In this document: positions 1 through 6,093 of the stretch, in pieces | How the letters are laid out: each line of letters opens with the position of its first letter | How positions within the stretch are numbered: position 1 is the stretch's first letter | Assembly (NCBI RefSeq): GCF_900454025.1 | Contig: NZ_UGQM01000004.1 | Span: 1-32,584 of the forward strand | Source: Mycolicibacterium gilvum | Lineage (GTDB): Bacteria; Actinomycetota; Actinomycetes; Mycobacteriales; Mycobacteriaceae | Length of the DNA: 32,584 nucleotides | Reading direction: 5' to 3' | Program-made: the position numbers and the translations under genes | Notes under the pieces: generated by a model | The model's database searches: none | Seen by the model: the letters and a program-made list of their open reading frames with translations, nothing else | What the model was told of the DNA's origin: nothing

Positions 1-807
1 ATGACTGTTTCCGCGGATAAGCAGTGCGAAATCCTGGCCGTGGCGCTGCAGAAGGGCGGCGTCGGCAAGACCACCACCACGATCAACCTGGGCGCGAACC
101 TGGCCGCGATGGGTCTGCGCGTCCTCGTGATCGACATGGATCAGCAAGCGCACAGCACCAAGGGGCTCGGCATCGAACTCGACGCCGAGGACGCCTCCAT
201 GTACGAGGTCCTGCACCCGGACCGGGCGATGCGCGTCCCGCTGGCCAAGGTCATCGTTCCGACGCAGTTCGGCATCGACGTCGCGCCCGGTCATCTCGCG
301 CTCAAGGAGCTCGAGCGAACCGGGCTCGGATCGGGCGGCCAGTTGCGGCTCGCGCGCCAGCTCGACGACATCGAGGGCTACGACTTCGTGCTCCTGGATT
401 GCCCGCCGGCGTTGGGGGAGCTGACCACCGCGGCGCTCGCGGCGGCCGATTACGTGTTGGCCGTCCTCAAGGCCGGCCCCGACGAGGTGGACGGCCTGGT
501 GGAGCTGGGCAACTCGATCCTCGACGTTCAGGAAACGCTCAACCCCGACGTGGAAATCCGGTACGTGCTGCTGGCCGACTTCGACGGCAACCCGAAGGCG
601 AGCAAGGACGTGCGTCGTCAACTGCGTGCCGACTGGGGGGAGTGGTCTGACGGCGGGGCCTACTTGGGCGAGATTCCGCACACGGTGCGAGTCGTGGAAG
701 CCAAAGGCAAACGCGTGCCGGTCAACGTGCACGCCCCGACCAGCACGGCGGCGGTGGCCTATCGCGAGGTCGCGGAACGCATCGCGGCAAGGCGGCACGC
801 AGCATGA
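1..807 (+). CDS. parA: ParA-type plasmid partition ATPase
   Basis: Walker-type ATPase that moves or positions plasmid copies on the nucleoid. The deviant Walker A motif KGGVGKTT lies at residues 18-25 (signature Lys18, Lys23), the A' region DMDQQAHS near residue 45, and Walker B with FVLLDCPP near residue 130. At 268 aa it has no N-terminal helix-turn-helix, as in type Ib ParA proteins, which leave autoregulation to a small partner. That partner overlaps its 3' end by 4 bases (804). The ATG is the first base of the window. No leader is visible here, but the window's last bases supply a leaderless promoter if the molecule is circular. Family assignment is firm; the subtype is inferred from length and partner. 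Confidence 0.95.
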   Translation: MTVSADKQCEILAVALQKGGVGKTTTTINLGANLAAMGLRVLVIDMDQQAHSTKGLGIELDAEDASMYEVLHPDRAMRVPLAKVIVPTQFGIDVAPGHLALKELERTGLGSGGQLRLARQLDDIEGYDFVLLDCPPALGELTTAALAAADYVLAVLKAGPDEVDGLVELGNSILDVQETLNPDVEIRYVLLADFDGNPKASKDVRRQLRADWGEWSDGGAYLGEIPHTVRVVEAKGKRVPVNVHAPTSTAAVAYREVAERIAARRHAA

Positions 808-1211
808 ACGCCGCATCGAAACCCACCGGATTGCAGGTCGGCTCCACCCGTCCGCTGTCGCGGGCAGAGCGACGCGCCCAAGCCGCACGGGTCACCGCCG
901 ACGACACCACGGTCAACGAAACCGCGCCGGCCGAGCCGGAGCCGCAGAACACCGATATCCCGCCCGCGCACGTGATGACACCACCCGGTGGTGAGCAGGC
1001 GACTCAGCCGACCGAGCCGGTTCGGCTGAAAGCCCGTCAACGCAAGGTGAAGAGTCCGTTCGCCACACAGCTGCACGCGGGGACCCTCGCGCGGCTCGAA
1101 TGGATCAGGGCCCACGGATACGTCATCACCGACACCGTCGACGAGGCAATCAACCGCTACCTAGACGACGCCGGCATTCCAAAGCCGGACCGCAACGACC
1201 GCATGCCCTGA
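804..1211 (+). CDS. Small RHH-type ParB/ParG-like partner of ParA
   Basis: A 135-aa protein translated from an ATGA overlap with parA, so co-translated. Residues 1-70 are polar, Pro/Ala-rich and probably disordered. The last 60 residues hold a basic patch (KARQRKVKS), one short beta-like stretch and two helices (LARLEWIRAHGY, TDTVDEAINRYL), as in ribbon-helix-helix proteins. In type Ib systems such a protein binds the centromere and represses the operon. The C-terminal domain clearly matches the product of 2379-2606 (shared pattern GT..R.E.....GY..TD.VD.A.N..LD.AG.P). No canonical ParB (Spo0J-type) domain is present. The role is inferred from position and fold-like pattern. Confidence 0.75.
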   Translation: MNAASKPTGLQVGSTRPLSRAERRAQAARVTADDTTVNETAPAEPEPQNTDIPPAHVMTPPGGEQATQPTEPVRLKARQRKVKSPFATQLHAGTLARLEWIRAHGYVITDTVDEAINRYLDDAGIPKPDRNDRMP

Positions 1212-1272
1212 ACGCGTGGGCAGCGTAAACCCCCACTTCATCGCCGTGACTGGTGGCGAACATGCGTGGCTC

Positions 1273-1657
1273 TCACCGCCCATCAATCGAGGGCGTCACG
1301 GGGTGGCCCACACCCTCCTTCAGGGCTGACGCAAAGTCGTCCTGATTCTCTCGTCGACGCTCCAGTTCATCTCCGCTGAGGCGGTCTTCAGTCGCGTCGA
1401 GCACATCGTCGTGTGCGTCGTAAGGCGACCAGGCAGATCCGCATTTCCAAGTCGATCGCAGCGAGGACACGCGCCAGCAGAGGCAGCGACGGCTGACGTG
1501 CACCGGACTCAATCCGGGCGATGGTCGATTGGGCGACCCCGGCCACATCGGCAAGCTCGCGCTGCGTCATGCCGCGCTCAAGGCGCGCCAATCTCAGCAC
1601 GTTGCCGGCGAGGCGGTCGACGACCGCGCTCTTGGTAGGACCCATCCCTGCCACCAC
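1273..1657 (-). pseudogene. XRE-family HTH protein, frameshifted
   Basis: The first 80 or so residues are a clear XRE helix-turn-helix (LARLERGMTQRELADVAGVA, then STIARIESGARQPSLPLLAR), starting at 1657. After LEMRICLV the frame runs into ALRRTRR and a stop at 1388. One base out of frame, the sequence continues with the expected family tail PYDAHDDVLDATEDRLS and a charged helix, to a stop at 1273. Removing one base near 1428-1432 joins the two parts. Relatives often sit beside toxin genes; none is adjacent here. It is either a recent pseudogene or a single-base sequencing error. The HTH assignment is firm; the reconstruction is inferred. Confidence 0.75.
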
Positions 1658-1971
1658 TCCATGATGGCCAATACGGCATCAGACTGTTCGATGGCTGGCC
1701 CCCAGACACCCCTTCTCGGCGATGCCGAACATTCGGCGATCAGCCGCTGCACCCCGCAGGTCTACACCTGTTCAGGCGAGACCTAGAACTGCCGCGACGC
1801 CACACGACGGAAACGAGCTCTAGGGCCGGTACTTCCCCCGTGTACCGGAACCACGACGAGAAAGGTGCGGCCAGTGCCCTGTAAAGCACGCTGTGCCAGC
1901 GCACAAGAAGAGAGCGGGACGACAGCCAGCTCCAGGAGCCATCTCCTGACCACCGAACAAGGAGACGCCCA
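1658..1971. other. 314-bp intergenic region with a dyad
   Basis: No convincing gene. It holds a perfect 7-bp inverted repeat, CCGGTAC (1826-1832) and GTACCGG (1842-1848), with a 9-nt loop. This could be a terminator without a U-tract or a leader structure for the small membrane protein gene at 1972. A Shine-Dalgarno sequence AAGGAG lies at about 1960-1965. Nothing else is recognised. Confidence 0.5.
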
Positions 1972-2178
1972 ATGAGCGAATCCATCCTGATCGTCGTAGC
2001 CGTCATCGTCGTGGCGATCACGGTCCTGGGCCTGGCGATCTGCTTCCTCGCGGGCTACCTGGCCCGCATTCCCGACTGCAAGGTCACCATCGGCGAAGTC
2101 GGCCGAGCGATCGGCGCCATCGTCGGGGTTGGCCTCGAAGCGGTGGCTGCGATCATCACGTCCGTGCGACGACCGTGA
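1972..2178 (+). CDS. Small membrane protein, unknown
   Basis: A 68-aa protein with a strong N-terminal membrane segment (about residues 5-30, Val/Ile/Ala/Leu-rich), a short polar link containing RIPDCK, and a second amphipathic to hydrophobic stretch (GAIVGVGLEAVAAIIT). A good ribosome binding site (AAGGAG, about 6 nt upstream) and the composition support expression. There is no family match by eye. It stands alone between the XRE remnant and the second RHH gene. Confidence 0.6.
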   Translation: MSESILIVVAVIVVAITVLGLAICFLAGYLARIPDCKVTIGEVGRAIGAIVGVGLEAVAAIITSVRRP

Positions 2179-2378
2179 GCGCCCACCGCCGCATAGGGGG
2201 AAGGGGAGCGGACTTCCTCGGCCTCGATTGTGGCGAACAGTGGATGGTGGCCGTCAAGGCCGGTAACCGCCGCTGCGCGGTCGACCTACGGTCGAGCCTG
2301 GACAGCCACCACCCACCGCGCAAACGGGCCAGTACGAGGAAGCCGGGTGGGAAACGCTGGCCAGGCTCAGGGGGCGAG

Positions 2379-2606
2379 CTACTCGGACGGGGGCACCCCG
2401 GCACGGTCCAAGAACTCGTTGAGCGCCGCATCCACAATGTCGGTGACTGCGTACCCCCGGTCCTTCAACACCTCCACGCGCTGCTGCGTGCCCGGCCGCA
2501 CATAGGTGTTCAACGGCACCTTCTGCTGCCGCTTACGCAAGGGCAGCGCACTACCGGCAGCGTCGGGCGCACCCCCGTCGAGAGCATCCCCAGCCGAATC
2601 GGGCAT
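2379..2606 (-). CDS. Second small RHH protein, paralogue of the ParA partner
   Basis: A 75-aa protein: a short acidic/Ala-rich N-terminus, a basic patch LRKRQQKV, then TYVRPGTQQRVEVLKDRGY and TDIVDAALNEFLDRAGVP. This lines up with the C-terminal domain of the protein at 804-1211, so it is probably a ribbon-helix-helix DNA-binding protein. The start at 2606 fits a leaderless transcript: TAGGAT (2613-2618 on the minus strand) ends 6 nt before the ATG. The upstream DNA is crowded with GCATGTA/TGCATG repeats similar to those before parA, so it may autoregulate and bind the same sites as the partition protein. A solo antitoxin is the other option. Confidence 0.7.
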   Translation of the reverse strand: MPDSAGDALDGGAPDAAGSALPLRKRQQKVPLNTYVRPGTQQRVEVLKDRGYAVTDIVDAALNEFLDRAGVPPSE

Positions 2607-2670
2607 GCACGCATCCTACATGCATCCCTAAAAGTAGATTGCATGCAAATTGCTTGCATGTATGCACGCA
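2603..2670. promoter_or_regulatory. Repeat-rich operator between divergent genes
   Basis: The region contains TGCATG-type elements: TACATGC at 2617-2623, the perfect palindrome TTGCATGCAA at 2639-2648 and TTGCATGTATGC at 2655-2666. It lies between the RHH gene (2606, minus) and the gene at 2690 (plus) and includes the RHH gene's -10 box TAGGAT (2613-2618). TTGCATGTA also occurs before parA, at 32559-32567. Probably an operator, or a second partition-like site, for the RHH proteins. Confidence 0.6.
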
Positions 2671-2689
2671 CGCTCTTACAGTGGTGAAC

Positions 2690-2977
2690 ATGGAAACCCT
2701 CGGCACGGTCCAAGACGACGTGAGTGCGGTCCGGGACTTCGCATCCCAGGTCCGTGCGCTGTGTGCGCAGCTGACAGCCAATCCGTTCAACACCCCCGCC
2801 GCAGAGAAGCTCCTCGATCTGCTCCTGGAGGACGCCCCGGCAGTGGATCTCGCCTTCGAACGAGTGCTGCGGTCAGTGATCCACGGACCCGCATCGACCG
2901 GCGCCCCGATCCTGGACATGCTCGGCGACCCACGCTGCACCCCGCACGCCGCGCTCGTCGTCGGTGCGGCGGCCTAA
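2690..2977 (+). CDS. Small acidic protein, unknown
   Basis: A 95-aa protein beginning METLGTVQDDVSAVRDF. It is predicted to be mostly helical (AEKLLDLLLEDAPAVDLAFERVL) with no motif I recognise. ATG 2690 is preferred, with GTG 2681 or 2684 as alternatives; the longer reading from 2639 would translate the TGCATG repeat region and is unlikely. It is first in a run of four plus-strand small genes ahead of the rep-like gene, with an 11-nt gap to the next. Confidence 0.5.
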   Translation: METLGTVQDDVSAVRDFASQVRALCAQLTANPFNTPAAEKLLDLLLEDAPAVDLAFERVLRSVIHGPASTGAPILDMLGDPRCTPHAALVVGAAA

Positions 2978-2988
2978 AGTCGGCCCTG

Positions 2989-3309
2989 ATGAGCGCACCC
3001 TCGCCGCCGCCGAAGCCAGGCTCCACCGAGCACTGGCAGGCATGGCTGCAGCGGTACGGCGGTGACTACACCGATGACGCCGAGCGCCGCGCCGCCTACC
3101 GGGACTTCACGACAAACCTCGACACCATCCAGGCCGTCTTCTCCCCGTCCGATGACATGCACGTCGCCGGCTACCTCGAAGCCCACGAACGGGTGGCCAG
3201 CGGCGACGCAGACGGCCCCGACGACGCCGAGGTATGGGTTCCAGGCGATCTCACCGGCCACGCGCGAGCGGACTGGCTCGAAGGCTTCCGCTCCCACTTC
3301 GAGCCGTAG
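2989..3309 (+). CDS. Small hypothetical protein
   Basis: A 106-aa acidic protein, start MSAPSPPPKPGSTEHW, followed by an aromatic-rich segment (WQAWLQRYGGDYTDDAERR, YRDF) and an acidic C-terminal half (DGPDDAEVW, HARADWLEGFRSHFEP). No domain is recognised. The composition is codon-driven rather than random, and it sits 11 nt after the previous gene, so they are probably co-transcribed. The start at 2989 is chosen because the upstream extension overlaps the previous gene out of frame. Confidence 0.5.
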   Translation: MSAPSPPPKPGSTEHWQAWLQRYGGDYTDDAERRAAYRDFTTNLDTIQAVFSPSDDMHVAGYLEAHERVASGDADGPDDAEVWVPGDLTGHARADWLEGFRSHFEP

Positions 3310-3341
3310 GCCCCGGCACTGGCGAGGAGGCGGTCGGAATC

Positions 3342-3725
3342 GTGACATCACGCTTTCCGGCCCGCACCGCACGACCGCGCCGCGTGCGCTCCTGCACGTC
3401 CGAGACCATGCCGCCACCTGTCGATCCGGCAATTCACCGCACCGTCCAGGCGGTCTACACCACAGATCTCGGGCTACCCGAGGACTGGACCACCGACCAG
3501 CGGACCGAGTTCATCCGCGACGAGGCCGACCGAATCACGTGGATAGCCCGTGCCCACGCCGCCACTCTCGGCGACCTGAGCATCCGCGACTGGACTTGCC
3601 GACACCACGGCCAGGTGCCAGACCCACTGACGCAGAATGCATTACGCACCGAGGCCCGCGCCCAAGCCGTGCGCCAGGTCCTCAGCACCGAGCTATACGA
3701 ATTGATCGTGACCGACGACTGGTGA
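3342..3725 (+). CDS. Hypothetical protein
   Basis: A 127-aa protein. GTG 3342 has GAGGAGG about 11 nt upstream; ATG 3408 (MPPPVDPAIHRTVQ) is an equally good start, giving 105 aa. The body is helical and charged (DWTTDQRTEFIRDEADRITW; ALRTEARAQAVRQVLSTELYEL) and soluble. The function is not recognised. Third gene in the small-gene run before the replication gene. Confidence 0.45.
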   Translation: MTSRFPARTARPRRVRSCTSETMPPPVDPAIHRTVQAVYTTDLGLPEDWTTDQRTEFIRDEADRITWIARAHAATLGDLSIRDWTCRHHGQVPDPLTQNALRTEARAQAVRQVLSTELYELIVTDDW

Positions 3726-3838
3726 CGAATCGAGCCGCGGCCCCGCACGGACCTCGCTCCGCGCTGTTCCAGAAACAGCCGTGTGCGCCTTGGCGTGTCG
3801 CGCGTTTCCAAAACGGTTTCGATGCAAGGGTGTGCAGT

Positions 3839-4240
3839 ATGGCTCGCCCAAGCAAAGGTGACCGTGCAGCCCACATGGTCAAAACCCATCCGGCCGTCAC
3901 CCAACGCCTCGTCGAGAAAGCCGCCGCCGCTGGCTCATCCTCGGTTACTCAGTACGTCGCGGACGTGCTCGCCCTGTACGCCGAAATGCCTCAGCACGTC
4001 CGTGAACTCAACAACCAATCAGCGCTTACGGTTCCGCGCACACTCCCGCCGCTTCGCGGCGACGTCTATGGACGGATCATGGTCCGCCCGCATCGCGAAG
4101 TCTCCGAACGCCTCACAGTACAAGCGCCGGGCTACAAAGTGCCGCCGTACATCGCCGACATCCTCTCCGTACACGTCGGACTGCCCGAGCACGCCCGCAC
4201 GCGCGACGACGCCGAGGAGGTTCTGCCGCTGGCGATGTGA
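3839..4240 (+). CDS. DNA-binding-like protein with internal duplication
   Basis: A 133-aa protein beginning MARPSKGDRAAHMVKTHP. Residues 12-55 and 80-122 look like two copies of one unit: MVKTHPAVTQRLVEKA, then SVTQYVADVLALYAEMP and HVREL, against MVRPHREVSERLTVQA, then VPPYIADILSVHVGLP and EHART. Each unit has the beta-helix-helix pattern of a ribbon-helix-helix or Arc-like half, so one chain may mimic a dimer. The function is unknown; DNA binding or an antitoxin role is inferred from the pattern only. A perfect hairpin follows the stop codon. Confidence 0.55.
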   Translation: MARPSKGDRAAHMVKTHPAVTQRLVEKAAAAGSSSVTQYVADVLALYAEMPQHVRELNNQSALTVPRTLPPLRGDVYGRIMVRPHREVSERLTVQAPGYKVPPYIADILSVHVGLPEHARTRDDAEEVLPLAM

Positions 4241-4247
4241 TCACCCG

Positions 4248-4276
4248 CCAAGACCTCAACTTTGCTGGGGTCTTGG
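4248..4276 (+). terminator. Hairpin after the duplicated protein gene
   Basis: Perfect 8-bp stem CCAAGACC (4248-4255) and GGTCTTGG (4269-4276) with a 13-nt loop, starting 8 nt after the stop at 4240. No U-tract, as is common for mycobacterial terminators. Confidence 0.6.
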
Positions 4277-4329
4277 CCTACGTGACATCTGAATAGCTGG
4301 TGTGCGGATTCTCCCGCTGACATGACGAA

Positions 4330-4385
4330 GGCCCCGCGTTAGCGAGGCCCTGTCGGGGGTTTTGAACCGAGCTGGAACTCGGTTC
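4330..4385 (+). promoter_or_regulatory. Two stacked hairpins before the rep-like gene
   Basis: Hairpin 1 is GGCC-c-CGC (4330-4337) pairing with GCG-a-GGCC (4342-4349), a terminator-like stem. Hairpin 2 is a perfect stem GAACCGAG (4364-4371) and CTCGGTTC (4378-4385) with a 6-nt loop. They lie just before the preferred start of the replication gene (4422). They could insulate or control it, for example by attenuation or as an antisense target. The role is inferred. Confidence 0.45.
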
Positions 4386-4421
4386 CGGGTCCGCACCCAT
4401 TCCCCGAAGGGATCTGTCTTG

Positions 4422-5747
4422 GTGGACAGTTCTCACGGTAGCGCACGCCCTGGAGCTGCACCAGCTTCGCCGCGCGATCGGTGCGCAAACCGTGACCTCT
4501 TTAGCGCTCGCGCACGTCGGGCGATCGGTGCGTGGCCGACGCCGCTTGGCGCGGCTGTAGCCCCGGCTGCTCCCAGCCCGCATGTGGTGCGTGCGCTGGC
4601 ACACGAGCGTCGCCGTGACTGGGTGACGCGCGCCGGCTCCTGCGCACCGTCTGCCCCGATGTGGACCAGTCGCGCCGGCTGGCTCGACGGGCTGTCGCGG
4701 TGGGTGCACTCTCCGGCGTTCGGTCAGCTGTGCGCGCAGGTGCGGGTGTCGATCACCACGGCCACGCTGTTGTCGGTCGCCACGGTGATGGCCGAGCACG
4801 CCGACCACGCCACCGGCCGCCACGTCGCCGTCACCCGCGCGACAATCGCCGACAAGGTGGGCTGCGACGTGCGCACCGTGACCGCCGCCTGGCGCGTGCT
4901 GAGGGCCTCCAGATGGGCTGTGGAAGCGCAGCGGGGCCACGGTTCGACAACCACCCCCAGCGTCGGCCGTCGACCCTCGGTGTACCACCTGGTGCCGCGT
5001 CGCGAAGCCCGTCCAGTGACCCCACCGCTCGTGCATGATTTCCACCTACCGCCGTCAGGCGGTGTTGGTTGTTCTTCTCCCGTAGGGAGTTACTCACCAA
5101 GCGGGCGCGTGAGCGCGCCCGCCAACCGATGCTGCGACAACACGCGACAAACGCGGCCGCGGCGCGCTACCGCGCGCCCGCTGGCCACCCAGAAACTCGC
5201 CGCTGGACTGGTGGCGATCACGCACGGTCTCGATCGCGCCCACATCGGTGCCATCTGCGATGCACTCAGCGGCGCCGGCGTCGACCCCGCGGTGTGGTCC
5301 GCGCGTGCGGTCAACGACGCCCTCAACGCCGACATGCGCGCCCGAGGAACGACCTGGCCCGACCACATCGCCAACCCCGGTGCGTTCCTGGCCAGCCGGT
5401 TGCGACGGCTGTCCTGGACACCTCCCGAGACGGCGCCCAAAAAGGCCGGCGGCTGCGCCGCCGCCAGCATCGACCAGACGCCGCGCCCGGTGGTGCTCAC
5501 CGATGCAGCGCGGGCCCGGATCACCGCCGCCCGAGAAGAGATCCGCCGGGTCCTCGCCGAGCGCGCCCAACGCCCCCGTGAGGAACACACCAGCAGCTCG
5601 CCCGCCGCGTCGTCGCGGCGCGACATCGGGCTGTCGGTCCAGACACGGCACGGCGGCGCGATGAACCGACTCGCAGCAGACCACCGCGCGGTCCGCGGAG
5701 ACGCGATGGAACGCACCGTTGAACGTTCGGGTCGACGACGCGCCTAG
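4422..5747 (+). CDS. Probable plasmid replication initiator, winged-helix type
   Basis: A 441-aa protein with GTG 4422 preferred (GAAGGGA 8 nt upstream; an earlier GTG at 4362 would translate through a hairpin). The central part carries a winged-helix segment: VAVTRATIADKVGCDVRT, then AWRVLRASRWAVE, after a helical stretch (ITTATLLSVATVMAEHA). A Ser/Arg-rich linker follows, then a second conserved-looking block (KLAAGLVAITHGLDRAHI, then WPDHIANPGAFLASRLRRL) and a charged tail. From memory, this two-block layout is that of Rep-like HTH proteins next to MobF relaxases on mycobacterial plasmids. It precedes the iteron-bearing gap at 5748-6093. Being a plasmid regulator is the alternative. Confidence 0.6.
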   Translation: MDSSHGSARPGAAPASPRDRCANRDLFSARARRAIGAWPTPLGAAVAPAAPSPHVVRALAHERRRDWVTRAGSCAPSAPMWTSRAGWLDGLSRWVHSPAFGQLCAQVRVSITTATLLSVATVMAEHADHATGRHVAVTRATIADKVGCDVRTVTAAWRVLRASRWAVEAQRGHGSTTTPSVGRRPSVYHLVPRREARPVTPPLVHDFHLPPSGGVGCSSPVGSYSPSGRVSAPANRCCDNTRQTRPRRATARPLATQKLAAGLVAITHGLDRAHIGAICDALSGAGVDPAVWSARAVNDALNADMRARGTTWPDHIANPGAFLASRLRRLSWTPPETAPKKAGGCAAASIDQTPRPVVLTDAARARITAAREEIRRVLAERAQRPREEHTSSSPAASSRRDIGLSVQTRHGGAMNRLAADHRAVRGDAMERTVERSGRRRA

Positions 5748-5907
5748 TGGTTGCGAATCGGCGCGCTGACGTTGCGGCCAGACGCGACTCTCAGCAGCTT
5801 CCACTGACGGCCTTTTCGTCGTTTCTCACTCACGTCTTCCGCACTGCCTCCCGCTTTCTTCCACCCTCTCGCTGTTCCATCTTCGCCCGCTCACCCCATC
5901 TCCGCTG

Positions 5908-5951
5908 CCCTCTCACAACCCACCCCTGACCCTCTCACAACCCACCCCTGA
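5908..5951 (+). repeat. Two tandem 22-bp iterons
   Basis: Two identical 22-bp units, beginning CCCTCTCACA and ending CACCCCTGA, at 5908-5929 and 5930-5951, followed by the first five bases of a third. The 22-bp period equals about two helical turns, as in iterons bound by replication or relaxosome proteins. Confidence 0.8.
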
Positions 5952-5985
5952 CCCTCAGTGCTACCGTACCCACCGTAGCAACATG

Positions 5986-6006
5986 GCACATTTGCACAAA
6001 ATGTGC
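5986..6006. repeat. Palindrome 88 bp upstream of the relaxase start
   Basis: Perfect inverted repeat GCACATTT (5986-5993) and AAATGTGC (5999-6006) with a 5-nt centre. Relaxases of the MobF family recognise a hairpin next to nic, so this is the leading candidate for that hairpin. An operator for the relaxase gene is the alternative. Confidence 0.6.
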
Positions 6007-6093
6007 GAGGCTGGGCGGTAGCGCGCCGTGGGCGCGCTACCGCGAGAGCGGTGTGGTCCCGAAAGTCCTGGTGGCGGGAGGTGTGGCGGCGCG

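Larger units (their letters stand above)
5748..6093. other. Pyrimidine-rich gap, candidate oriT/oriV
   Basis: 346 bp without a convincing gene. Roughly 5803-5960 is strongly pyrimidine-rich on the plus strand. It holds two perfect 22-bp direct repeats (5908-5929, 5930-5951), a pair of ACCGTA repeats (about 5963-5977) and a perfect palindrome (5986-6006), and ends at the relaxase start. Such a layout beside a relaxase and after a rep-like gene suits a transfer origin, a replication origin or both. Confidence 0.5.

Noticed and set aside
2175..2687. Long plus-strand frame opposite the second RHH gene
   Set aside because: It is antisense to a better-supported gene and runs through the TGCATG repeat region; no domain.
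5747..5929. 60-codon open frame in the pyrimidine-rich gap
   Set aside because: Its residues simply reflect the pyrimidine bias (Ser/Pro/Leu/Phe) and it overlaps the iterons.
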